A DNA stretch of 64,000 bases from assembly GCA_019247515.1 (NCBI GenBank), contig JAFAOS010000252.1, positions 1 to 64,000 on the forward strand, given 5' to 3'. How positions within the stretch are numbered: the stretch's first letter is position 1; every line of letters begins with the position of its first letter. The notes beneath the pieces were generated by a model. It saw nothing but the letters and a program-made list of their open reading frames with translations, did no database searches and was not told the DNA's origin. Positions 56,735 to 64,000 of the stretch are shown one piece after another. The DNA comes from Chloroflexota bacterium (GTDB taxonomy: Bacteria; Chloroflexota; UBA6077; CF-72). A program made the position numbers and the translations under genes.

Positions 56735-57626
56735 TATCTCAATAGTTACTCCATCGTTCAACCAGGGACGCTTTATCGAGCGCACTATTCGGAGCGTGCT
56801 CGAACAAGAGTTCGACGGACGGGCCCTGGAATATGTCGTCGTCGATGGCGCCAGTACCGATGACACCGTTGAGGTCCTGCAACGATTCGGCAAGCGGCTG
56901 AGCTGGGTCTCCGAGCCGGATCGGGGCCAGGCGCATGCCGTCAACAAGGGGCTGGCCATGACCTCGGGACAGATCATCGGCTGGCTGAACTCAGATGATA
57001 TCTACTATCCAGGCGCGTTCCGGAGTATCTGGCAATGCTTCGCCGCGCATCCGGAGGTCGATCTCGTCTACGGTGATGCAAACCATATCGGCACGGATGA
57101 CGCCGTGCTCGAGCCGTACTACACCGAGCCGTGGGACTTCGAGCGGCTCAAAGACGTCTGCTATCTTTGCCAACCAGCAGTGTTCTTCCGGCGCCGCCTG
57201 TTTCAGCGTATTGGCGGCATGGATGAGCGGCTGCACTTCTGCATGGACTACGACTACTGGGTTCGAGCTGCACTGTCAGAAGCGCATTTTGAATACCTGC
57301 CAATTACGCTCGCCGGCTCGCGTTGGTACCCGGAGAACAAAACGGTCAGTGGCTGGGCCGCCAGTCACGCGGAGATCAACGACGTACTGTTGCGTCGACT
57401 TGGCTACGTGCCTGACCGCTGGATCTTCAACTACGCGCATGTGGTCCTCCGGCAATCACGTCTCCGTGAAGAGGATCGGCTACGCTTTACGATTCTGGTT
57501 TCCGCGCTTTCTATGTATGCATCCCTGCGATGGAATCACCGCATTACGCCGGGGGTCCTCGGCACAGTCAGGCACTGGGTAGGAGGCACAGTTCGGAGTT
57601 CGCTCCAACAGGCGTGGGCGCGGTGA
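56727..57626 (+). CDS. Glycosyltransferase family 2
   Basis: A 299-residue GT-A enzyme: DISIVTPSFNQGRFIERTIR, VVVDGASTDDTVEVL, WVSEPDRGQAHAVNKGLAMT and the metal-binding GWLNSDDIYYPGAF (DxD as SDD). The acceptor side has GGMDERLHFCMDYDYWVRAA, the ED/DYD-type catalytic region. The group commonly transfers a sugar in cell-surface glycan assembly. Its ATG lies 8 bp inside the fusion gene and its stop overlaps the GTG of the next GT gene, so all three are translated as a block. Confidence 0.92.
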   Translation: MPDISIVTPSFNQGRFIERTIRSVLEQEFDGRALEYVVVDGASTDDTVEVLQRFGKRLSWVSEPDRGQAHAVNKGLAMTSGQIIGWLNSDDIYYPGAFRSIWQCFAAHPEVDLVYGDANHIGTDDAVLEPYYTEPWDFERLKDVCYLCQPAVFFRRRLFQRIGGMDERLHFCMDYDYWVRAALSEAHFEYLPITLAGSRWYPENKTVSGWAASHAEINDVLLRRLGYVPDRWIFNYAHVVLRQSRLREEDRLRFTILVSALSMYASLRWNHRITPGVLGTVRHWVGGTVRSSLQQAWAR

Positions 57627-58786
57627 AAATCGGGTTCGACGTGAGCCAGACGGGGCGTCTCAAAGCGGGTTGCGGCTATTTCGCGGATAGTCTCATTCAG
57701 CATCTCGTAAAAGAGACCGTGGATGAATATGTGCTCTACCCGACTTTCGGCGACAACGTTTGGGATGAAGAATGGCCGACGGCGACGCGCTTCTTTTCTG
57801 ATAGATGGAACGTCCACCGCGGGCTGGGCCACAGATCGAGCGAGGACCTTGAAGCATTCTGGCGCAATCCACCTGACGATTTGGATGAGCAGCTCGGGCA
57901 ACCGGACATCGTGCATGCAAACAACTTCTACTGTCCTACCCGATTGCGGAGGGCGCGAATCGTCTACACGTTGCACGACCTGGCATTCACCGTCTATCCT
58001 GAGTGGACGACCGAGGTCAACCGAACAGCGTGCTTCAGCGGCGTCTTCAACGCAAGCCTGTATGCTGATCACATCGTCGCCAACTCCGAATACACGCGAC
58101 GGCATTTCTTGGAAACGTTTCCGCACTACCCGCCCCAGCGAATTAGCGTCGTGTACCCTGGCAGTCGATTCACTGGCCCCGCCCAACCGACACGTCCGGC
58201 TACACTGCCGTATCTCGAAGCGGGCCAGTTCTGGCTAACGGTCGGGACCGTCGAACCACGCAAGAACTACATCCGTTTGCTGCAAGCGTACGCACGTCTT
58301 CGTGCCAGTGTTGCCAATTGTCAGCCGCTGGTCCTGGTGGGCGGTAAAGGCTGGCTAATGCATGAACTGGATGTGTATCTGGAAGAATTTGGACTTCTCG
58401 GCAGCGTCGTCTATCTCGGCTACGTGGACGACGAGACGCTACAGTGGCTGTACGAGAATTGCCTCGCATTCTGCTATCCGTCTCTTTTCGAGGGCTTCGG
58501 CATGCCTGTCGCCGAAGCCATGAGTCTGGGAGCGGCAACTATCGTCTCTGACGCCACCTCGTTACCGGAGATCGCCGGCGGAGCTGGACTCCTCGTGGAC
58601 CCCGAGGACACGGAGCAAATCGCGAGCGCGATGCGTACTCTCGCGGAAAATAGCGCGTTGCGGACATCGATACAGCACAAGGTGCTAGAAGCCTGCAAGA
58701 GATTCACATGGGAGCGCGCGGCGGCTCGGGTCAGCGATATCTATCGGGCTGTGCTCGAGCACCCGGCCTTCGAAAGCCGGGTGTGA
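57623..58786 (+). CDS. Glycosyltransferase family 4/1 (GT-B)
   Basis: A 387-residue enzyme from GTG 57623 (VKIGFDVSQTGRLKAGCGYF). Motifs of the mannosyltransferase-like GT4 group are VYTLHDLAFTVYPEWTTEV, IVANSEYTRRHFLETFP, LTVGTVEPRKNYIRLLQAYA, PLVLVGGKGWLMHEL and YPSLFEGFGMPVAEAMSLGA (E-x7-E). The same GT4 subtype forms the C-terminal half of the fusion protein two genes upstream. It presumably adds one sugar of the repeat. After it comes a 166-bp gap and a shift to lower G+C. Confidence 0.92.
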   Translation: MKIGFDVSQTGRLKAGCGYFADSLIQHLVKETVDEYVLYPTFGDNVWDEEWPTATRFFSDRWNVHRGLGHRSSEDLEAFWRNPPDDLDEQLGQPDIVHANNFYCPTRLRRARIVYTLHDLAFTVYPEWTTEVNRTACFSGVFNASLYADHIVANSEYTRRHFLETFPHYPPQRISVVYPGSRFTGPAQPTRPATLPYLEAGQFWLTVGTVEPRKNYIRLLQAYARLRASVANCQPLVLVGGKGWLMHELDVYLEEFGLLGSVVYLGYVDDETLQWLYENCLAFCYPSLFEGFGMPVAEAMSLGAATIVSDATSLPEIAGGAGLLVDPEDTEQIASAMRTLAENSALRTSIQHKVLEACKRFTWERAAARVSDIYRAVLEHPAFESRV

Positions 58787-58952
58787 CAGACCGATAACTT
58801 GAGACGATCTACGGAATCCCCAGGCCGCCGCTTCAGGTCGGCCGCGTCGCAATTCCACTCAGAAGGGTACCAGTTGCCAAAGTTGACGAGTTCGACACAA
58901 ATACCCCAGCAGTGGGCAAAGCCCATCATCAGGTGGCAAACAGGGCAATACC

Positions 58953-59666
58953 ATGACGCACGACCAATTAGCTGAGCGAATTGCCTCGAAGCAGTGGTAT
59001 CACATCATAGAAGTCAGTCCAGGACTCAGGACGCCAGGTCGGTACGATCCAAGTCCGCTCCTCGATACTATGGGGTTTCCGAAGGATTTGACTGGGAAGA
59101 CCGTACTGGACATTGGGTCGTACGATGGTTTCTTCGCGTTTGAGGCGGAAAAAAGAGGAGCTCAGCGCGTATTAGCGACGGACCGGCACCCAGCTGATCA
59201 TGCTGGATTTGCGATCGCGCGCGAACTTCGCGGCTCCAAGGTGGAATACCAGCCCACCTCAGTTTATGATCTGTCACCGGAAGTTCACGGCACCTTCGAC
59301 GTCGTTTTGTTCCTCGGAGTCTTGTATCACCTGCGTCATCCTCTTCTTGCGATGGACAAGATACACAGTGTCTGTCGGGAGTACATGTTTCTAGAATCAC
59401 ATGTTCTCGACAATGCGTTTGTTTTCGACGGGAACCAGTACAATTCGGCAGAATTACATCCGAACCTGGTTCAGTCTCCTATCATGCAGTTCTATCCTGG
59501 TGATGAGCTGAACCAGGATCTATCGAACTGGTTTGCGCCAAATATCAAGTGCGTGGAATTGATGCTCGGCTCTTCGGGCTTTCGGCCGAGACTCGTTGGG
59601 CAGTGGGCAGATCGAGCCTCCTTTCTGGCGGATAGGCAGGAATTCGTCCAGCCTTTTTGGTACTGA
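58953..59666 (+). CDS. SAM-dependent methyltransferase, DUF1698/CmoB-like (intact copy)
   Basis: A 237-residue protein: KQWYHIIEVSPGLRTPGRYD, SAM motif I VLDIGSYDGFFAFEAEKRGA, then DVVLFLGVLYHLRHPLLAM (motif II/III) as in the CmoB and glycan-methyltransferase group. In this locus a sugar or glycan cap is the likely substrate. The C-terminal 45 codons (from FAPNIKCVELMLGSSG to FVQPFWY) are duplicated at 61001-61138 as a fragment. Base composition is visibly less GC-rich than in the first 58 kb, suggesting the segment was acquired separately. Confidence 0.88.
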   Translation: MTHDQLAERIASKQWYHIIEVSPGLRTPGRYDPSPLLDTMGFPKDLTGKTVLDIGSYDGFFAFEAEKRGAQRVLATDRHPADHAGFAIARELRGSKVEYQPTSVYDLSPEVHGTFDVVLFLGVLYHLRHPLLAMDKIHSVCREYMFLESHVLDNAFVFDGNQYNSAELHPNLVQSPIMQFYPGDELNQDLSNWFAPNIKCVELMLGSSGFRPRLVGQWADRASFLADRQEFVQPFWY

Positions 59667-59744
59667 CGAAACTGGATGACGATGACAGATGCGAACACGC
59701 GAGTCAAGCTTGCGACGGTCTCCACACGGAACTCGACGAAGTTG
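59532..59744 (+). repeat. Left copy of a ~212-bp direct repeat (methyltransferase end plus fkbM start)
   Basis: 59532-59666 (the last 45 codons of the methyltransferase) aligns without any gap to 61004-61138, and the following 59676 ATGACGATGACAGATGCGAA, CACGCGAGTCAAGCTTGCGA aligns to the true fkbM start at 61146 (ATGACGATCACAGGCGCGAA, CACGCGAGTTGATCTTGCGA). Identity is about three-quarters by eye. The fkbM-like frame here reads MTMTDANTRVKLAT and is lost soon after, so it is only a relic. Confidence 0.85.
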
Positions 59745-59789
59745 GGCGCATCGCCTCGAAGGCCAACCGCGAGTGTGAGGAGGTAACCA

Positions 59790-60962
59790 GTGAATGTGAA
59801 AGTTCCACCTGATTGCCTGTTCTATCAGGCCATAGAGCTACCTGGCATAGGGCTCATCGATGGATCATGGGACCATCGAGAGACCGCGGACGACTATTTA
59901 GGCCACGTTGATTTCTCCGGTAGGCGGGTTCTAGACGTTGGACCTGCCAACGGGTTCTTCTCGTTCGAAATGGAACGTCGCGGTGGAGAGGTCACGGCCC
60001 TTGATCTAGGACCGGAGGGTGACTGGGACGCGGTCCCACAGCCATATCTCGAATCCACATTCGTGGTTGGGAATCTGAGACAAAATGTACAACGCGCGGA
60101 GAATGCGTTTTGGTTCGCACACCGAACACTCAATTCGAGGGTGAAGCTTCTCTATGGCTCCGTTTATGATACGCCGGCACTGATCTCCCAGGTCGACATT
60201 GGTTTAATGGGGAATGTTCTGCAACACCTTCGTGATCCCTTTCGGGGTATTGAACGAGTTGCGCAAGTTGTTGCAGATACGCTGATCATCACGGAGGCTG
60301 TGTGGTATTCAGACGAGGCTTTCTTAACGATGCCAGCCATGCGCCTGATTCCAAATGCAGACTCGCCGTACTGCAACCACTCCTGGTGGCAAGTGTCACC
60401 AAGGCTGGCGATGGAGATTCTCCGTCTACTGGGGTTCCCACAGTTGTCGCTTAAGTTCCACGAACAGAGGTTCGTTTCGTCTGCGACGGATAGCGAAGCA
60501 CGATGGGTTACGCATTTCACAGTGACTGGTAAGAGGCCGTGCAGGCTTGAGGATCACACAACTTCCGGTGGTGAAGTGCGAGTAGTTTTCCCTGATAACG
60601 CCTGGTACTCTGAGGAGCGAGGGTCAGTCCATCGCTGGCGCTGGTCATCCGAGAGTAGCTCCAGCGTATGGATCGACAATCTCGGTACTCGGGATGATCC
60701 AGTGTCAATCGCTTGCGGTTTGGCGAGTTTGCAGCACGACACGATCGAGCTGCGGCTGAACGGGTCGATGGTGTGGAGCGGACCAGTCGTCGGGTATCCG
60801 ACAGGGGTATTCACGACATCTGCAGCGCTAAAGCCTGGGAGGAACATACTAGAGTTCCGTGCTACCAAACCGGCGAGCCGTTCTGCAGGCGATTCACGTC
60901 TCCTTAGCTTTGCCGTCTATGATATCGCGCTTTCAAAGCAGTTGGGGTGGCCGTCAGTGTGA
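59790..60962 (+). CDS. SAM-dependent methyltransferase with C-terminal beta-sandwich domain
   Basis: A 390-residue protein. Residues ~1-240 are a methyltransferase with VLDVGPANGFFSFEMERRGG as motif I and GLMGNVLQHLRDPFRGIERV after it. Residues ~255-390 form a separate domain rich in strands (RWRWSSESSSSVWIDNLGTR, IELRLNGSMVWSGPV, LKPGRNILEFRAT, SFAVYDIAL), probably carbohydrate-binding. It is unrelated in detail to the methyltransferase at 58953 although both lie side by side. GAGGAGG stands 8 bp before the GTG-ATG start area, a strong ribosome site. It is bounded on both sides by the direct repeat. Confidence 0.85.
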   Translation: MNVKVPPDCLFYQAIELPGIGLIDGSWDHRETADDYLGHVDFSGRRVLDVGPANGFFSFEMERRGGEVTALDLGPEGDWDAVPQPYLESTFVVGNLRQNVQRAENAFWFAHRTLNSRVKLLYGSVYDTPALISQVDIGLMGNVLQHLRDPFRGIERVAQVVADTLIITEAVWYSDEAFLTMPAMRLIPNADSPYCNHSWWQVSPRLAMEILRLLGFPQLSLKFHEQRFVSSATDSEARWVTHFTVTGKRPCRLEDHTTSGGEVRVVFPDNAWYSEERGSVHRWRWSSESSSSVWIDNLGTRDDPVSIACGLASLQHDTIELRLNGSMVWSGPVVGYPTGVFTTSAALKPGRNILEFRATKPASRSAGDSRLLSFAVYDIALSKQLGWPSV

Positions 60963-61000
60963 CAAGAAGGACGGAGTCTGTCAATTCCCAAACGGCGATT

Positions 61001-61138
61001 TGCTTTGTGCCAAATGTCAGGTGTCTTGAGCTGATGCTCAGTTCTTCGGGCTTTCGCCCCCGCCTCGTCGGGCAATGGGGAGATCGAGCGTCGTTTATGG
61101 CTGATCGGCTGGAATTTGGCCGGCCTGTTTGGTACTAA
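61001..61138 (+). pseudogene. C-terminal fragment of a methyltransferase like the one at 58953
   Basis: The 45 codons CFVPNVRCLELMLSSSGFRP ... LEFGRPVWY-stop match FAPNIKCVELMLGSSGFRP ... EFVQPFWY of the intact gene, with the same length and stop position. The first three-quarters of the gene are absent; sequence before 61001 is the end of the upstream methyltransferase and unrelated bases. It lies 7 bp before the fkbM ATG and is the right-hand copy of the direct repeat. Confidence 0.88.
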
Positions 61139-61145
61139 GCAGCCC

Positions 61146-62210
61146 ATGACGATCACAGGCGCGAACACGCGAGTTGATCTTGCGACGGCCCTACAGAAGG
61201 AACTCAGCGAGGTCATTCAATTTAAGTTAGCGGAGCGGCTCGACAGCAACCGCGTTGGCCTGCTCGACGTCCTGTACGCCTACAGACTGTTTCTGGGCCG
61301 CTGGCCTGAGTTCGACTCGATTGACTCCCTCACAGCGAAAATAGGTTCTAACGACCTACAGAGCTTTGCGCTCGGGTTCGTCACATCGCCGGAGTTCAAG
61401 ACCCGGTTTCCGCAGGCTTCCGAGGCCCTCGACATGGTAGTAATGCGAGAAATGGCGGACGGGACGCATCTACATTTCAATCTCGCAGATCTGCAATCCC
61501 TACGCATCTCGACGGGGCTGCATGAGCTACCAATTCAGGAAGGGATGCTGCGCGTTTTGCGGCCGGGAATGAACTGTGTGGATGCGGGAGCGCACATCGG
61601 TATGTACTCCCTGCTGATGGGCAGGACTGTGCGACCGCCTGTTGCAAGGTGGTGGCGCGGTGGTGGTGGCGGCAAGGTGTACAGCTTTGAGCCGTTTCCG
61701 AGAACTTGGCCGCTGCTTCTGCGCAATATCAATGCGAATCATTTGCAAAACACGGTGGTCGCGACAAATGCAGCTTGTCACGCCCATCCTGGGCGGGGCC
61801 GCATGTTCAAGAATCCCCACGACCCTGGCAATTTGGGAGAAGTATTCGTCCGAGCGGGTGCATCAGGCGATGCCACCGGAACGGCGGAAGTCGACCTGGT
61901 GCGAGTCGACGACGTGGTCCCGAGTTACGTACGGATCGGTTTAGTCAAAATCGACATCGAAGGGTCTGAGCCCGCCGCGATGGAGGGCATGCAGCGGATC
62001 CTGCATCGAGACCGTCCGATCATTTTCACCGAATTCAACCCCGGTGCACTGGAATCGATCGGCGACATGACTGCGGCCGAGTATCTCGGGTTCCTCGAGG
62101 AGGCCGGGTATCGGTGTCGAGAAGTGGATAACTTCCTATTGGATAACGCGACGGAATACGAGTATCAAGAAGGAGACAAGACGACTAACTTGGTCTGCGA
62201 GCCGAAGTGA
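61146..62210 (+). CDS. FkbM-family methyltransferase with N-terminal DUF4214-like domain
   Basis: A 354-residue protein from ATG 61146. Residues ~35-95 (VLYAYRLFLGRWPEFDSIDS ... FALGFVTSPEFKTRFP) resemble the DUF4214 repeat found in many surface-glycan proteins. Residues ~135-345 are FkbM (Methyltransf_21): VLRPGMNCVDAGAHIGMYSL is SAM motif I, and VKIDIEGSEPAAMEGM the motif around the catalytic acid. A basic and glycine-rich insertion (ARWWRGGGGGK) sits before VYSFEPFPRTW. It probably O-methylates a sugar hydroxyl. A relic of this gene start is at 59676. Confidence 0.9.
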   Translation: MTITGANTRVDLATALQKELSEVIQFKLAERLDSNRVGLLDVLYAYRLFLGRWPEFDSIDSLTAKIGSNDLQSFALGFVTSPEFKTRFPQASEALDMVVMREMADGTHLHFNLADLQSLRISTGLHELPIQEGMLRVLRPGMNCVDAGAHIGMYSLLMGRTVRPPVARWWRGGGGGKVYSFEPFPRTWPLLLRNINANHLQNTVVATNAACHAHPGRGRMFKNPHDPGNLGEVFVRAGASGDATGTAEVDLVRVDDVVPSYVRIGLVKIDIEGSEPAAMEGMQRILHRDRPIIFTEFNPGALESIGDMTAAEYLGFLEEAGYRCREVDNFLLDNATEYEYQEGDKTTNLVCEPK

Positions 62211-62398
62211 TGTTGTGCACACGGGAGTTGCTCGGGCGATCCGCTTAGACAGACACCGGTTTTAGGCGCAGAACAATGGGCGACCTGGCTTTCGAATACT
62301 TTGGTATTGCCAAGCGTCCCTGCGAGGCGCAAGGCATCGCCGCGGCTCTGGCTGCGGTGACTGTCCACCCTAGACGCCTAACCAGGAAGTGAGGATGT

Positions 62399-63388
62399 AT
62401 GAATACAAAGGTGTTGATAACCGGCGCTGGCGGCTTTATTGGACATCATTTGACGCGGCTGCTTGTCGAGCGGGGCTATTGGGTACGGGGAGTGGACCTC
62501 AAGTACCCCGAGTATGAGGCCAGCGCCGCGCACGAGTTTAAGCTTCTCGACCTGCGACGCTGGGAGAACACGATACGCGCGACCGAGGGGATCGACGAGG
62601 TCTACAATCTCGCCGCCAATATGGGCGGTATCGGTTTCATCGAGTCCCACAAAGCGGAGATCATGCACGATTCCGCCTTGATCAATCTGCATATGATCGA
62701 GGCAGCCAGGACAAACGGTGCCCAGCGCTTCCTGTTCTCCTCGTCGGCTTGTGTCTACCCCGGCTACCTACAACAAAGTGCCGATGTAACGCCGCTAAAG
62801 GAGGACGACGCCTACCCCGCGGATGCTGAAGATGGGTACGGTTGGGAGAAGCTGTTCATGGAGCGGCAGTGTCGGCATTACCGCGAGGACTATGGACTCG
62901 CAACACGGATTGTGCGTTTCCACAATATCTACGGCGAGCTCGGCACTTATGACGGCGGTCGCGAGAAATCGCCTGCCGCCATCTGCCGCAAAGTTGCGCT
63001 CGCAGGCAACAACGATGAGATTGAGGTCTGGGGAGATGGCGAGCAGACGCGGTCGTACTGCTACGTCGGCGACTGTGTAGAAGGAATACACCGCTTGATG
63101 CGGAGTGATTACCCGGATCCCCTCAACCTCGGCACCGATCGATCGGTCACGATCAACGAACTGGTGGACATTGTTTCGGGGATTGCTGGCAAGTCCATTG
63201 AGAAGCGATACGACCTCAGCAAGCCCCAGGGTGTCCGGGGACGCAACTCGGACAACAGTCGGCTGCGCGCTGTGCTGAATTGGGAACCGAACGTCAGCTT
63301 GGAGGTCGGACTGGGACGAACCTACGAATGGATTCGAGATGAATTGGCCAAGGAAGGCCGATTGCAGTCGACTGTTGTAACGGCTTGA
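62399..63388 (+). CDS. NAD-dependent epimerase, GDP-mannose 3,5-epimerase-like
   Basis: A 329-residue extended SDR with GAGGFIG (9-15), catalytic Y147-x-x-x-K151 (GYGWEK) and the cysteine C118 in SSSACVYPGY. The Cys with Lys at corresponding positions is the double-epimerisation base pair of plant GDP-mannose 3,5-epimerase, and NLAANMGGIGFIESHKAEIM and GDGEQTRSYCYVGDCVEGI match that family closely. It would make GDP-L-galactose (or GDP-L-gulose) as a donor for one of the glycosyltransferases. AGTGAGGA precedes ATG 62399. The 188-bp gap upstream (62211-62398) shows nothing recognisable. Confidence 0.88.
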   Translation: MNTKVLITGAGGFIGHHLTRLLVERGYWVRGVDLKYPEYEASAAHEFKLLDLRRWENTIRATEGIDEVYNLAANMGGIGFIESHKAEIMHDSALINLHMIEAARTNGAQRFLFSSSACVYPGYLQQSADVTPLKEDDAYPADAEDGYGWEKLFMERQCRHYREDYGLATRIVRFHNIYGELGTYDGGREKSPAAICRKVALAGNNDEIEVWGDGEQTRSYCYVGDCVEGIHRLMRSDYPDPLNLGTDRSVTINELVDIVSGIAGKSIEKRYDLSKPQGVRGRNSDNSRLRAVLNWEPNVSLEVGLGRTYEWIRDELAKEGRLQSTVVTA

Positions 63389-63491
63389 GCCCGAACAGAT
63401 TCCTTGCTCTGGCGCGTGCGACAAGTCACGGTGTCGCGACAGTGTGATAACGAGTCGGCCGTTGGGACGTGTGCGTCGAGGCGATTGCTGA

Positions 63492-64000
63492 ATGCCAGCT
63501 ATAGACCGAATTGGCCACAAGCGCGAGCCGAGCGTTTTGATCATGAACGTCGACCTGCCCCAGTTTCCGGGCCGCGCGGGCCACGAGTTTCTGAACACAA
63601 CCTGCTTGCGGCCACTCGTCGAGCGTTTGGGATTGGTTTCGCTAATCCATACATCGGAACAGCTCGCACATTCTCGCAAGCTTGAAGAAGCCGGGATTGA
63701 CCTTTATGCGTGGACCCTGAGCGACTGGTCGGATCAGCGTCCTGATCGCCCTCCGACCGCCCTGTCTCGGCGCATTTTGAGGCGTGGCCTGCGCGAGTTG
63801 CTCAGTTTCCTGGGCAGCCTCGATCTGAGACCGCGTGACCTGAGGATTCAGGACTATCAGTTTCGCAACGTTGCGCCCGCGCTCCTCCAGGCTCTCGGAG
63901 AGCAGCAATGGCAGGTCGCGGTAGTCATCCAGAGCTCAATTGCTCAGTGGTTGGACTACCTTCCAAGACTTCCCGCGACGGTATTGGTCCTGCACGACGT
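63492..64000 (+). CDS. Glycosyltransferase (GT-B), N-terminal part, cut by window end
   Basis: The frame is open from ATG 63492 to the last base (169 codons): MPAIDRIGHKREPSVLIMNV, DLPQFPGRAGHEFLNT, VERLGLVSLIHTSEQLAHSR, later VAVVIQSSIAQWLDYLPRLP and ATVLVLHDV. The pattern of a first strand, a donor-free N-terminal domain with heart-shaped helices, and the closing VLVLHDV is that of the N-domain of GT4-type sugar transferases. The C-terminal UDP/GDP-sugar domain lies beyond the window. It would act on the same glycan as the genes before it. The 103 bp before it hold no signal that can be named. Confidence 0.75.
   Translation, partial: MPAIDRIGHKREPSVLIMNVDLPQFPGRAGHEFLNTTCLRPLVERLGLVSLIHTSEQLAHSRKLEEAGIDLYAWTLSDWSDQRPDRPPTALSRRILRRGLRELLSFLGSLDLRPRDLRIQDYQFRNVAPALLQALGEQQWQVAVVIQSSIAQWLDYLPRLPATVLVLHD

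Overview
The window is a high-G+C (roughly two-thirds GC by eye), densely coded bacterial chromosome segment. Gene content suggests Chloroflexota or a nearby terrabacterial lineage: a Tat/lipobox solute-binding protein with a long Ala/Pro/Thr linker, an F420-type LLM oxidoreductase, many GTG/TTG starts, a one-piece tmRNA, and abundant short palindromic intergenic repeats. No rRNA, tRNA, phage gene, transposase or CRISPR array was seen. The assignment is inference, not a database result.

Region 1 (1-31 kb) is a mosaic of small catabolic and accessory operons: two cobalamin-independent methionine-synthase-like proteins (one coupled to an M19 dipeptidase cut by the window start), an Rdx-type redox protein, a DsbA-like protein, an orphan lipoprotein solute-binding protein with an amidohydrolase, a LigB/LigA extradiol dioxygenase pair, an SDR, a metallophosphoesterase, an MFS pump, two D-2-hydroxyacid dehydrogenases, a VOC protein, an aminotransferase, GNAT proteins, a WYL regulator, a thiolase, two thiamine-diphosphate enzymes, a CoA-transferase/acyl-CoA dehydrogenase/CoxG-like operon, a YrdC-like protein, an amidohydrolase and a PaiB-like flavoprotein. 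The theme is uptake and breakdown of aromatic, carboxylic and CoA-linked compounds.

Region 2 (31-46 kb) holds glgC, ssrA (tmRNA) with its terminator, a decayed corA, a NarL-type two-component pair, an HpaB-type flavin monooxygenase with a small partner, an LLM oxidoreductase, an MFS transporter with a lipid kinase, a MarR-GNAT fusion behind a perfect palindrome, and an Nramp-related transporter coupled to a soluble MgtE_N/CBS protein.

Region 3 (45.5-64 kb) is a surface-polysaccharide locus. A specialised NusG paralog points away from it on the minus strand. The plus-strand run carries a geranylgeranyl-reductase-like flavoprotein, a NodU-type carbamoyltransferase, glycosyltransferases, the initiating undecaprenyl-phosphate sugar transferase, a Wzm/Wzt ABC exporter with carbohydrate-binding Wzt tail, a 945-residue methyltransferase/coiled-coil/glycosyltransferase fusion, three more methyltransferases, a GDP-mannose-3,5-epimerase-like enzyme and a glycosyltransferase cut by the window end. 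Together these would start the glycan on undecaprenyl phosphate, extend and decorate it by methylation and carbamoylation, and export it. G+C drops visibly between about 58.8 and 61.3 kb, where a duplicated methyltransferase/fkbM junction flanks an extra gene.

Repeats are a strong feature: large (0.33-0.40 kb) near-palindromes with ~95-bp inverted arms; a ~130-180 bp family (called A here) that occurs alone, as a triple tandem array, and apparently in frame inside a GNAT gene; a second family (B) that follows A; and shorter inverted repeats, one of which supplies the C-terminus and stop of a response regulator.
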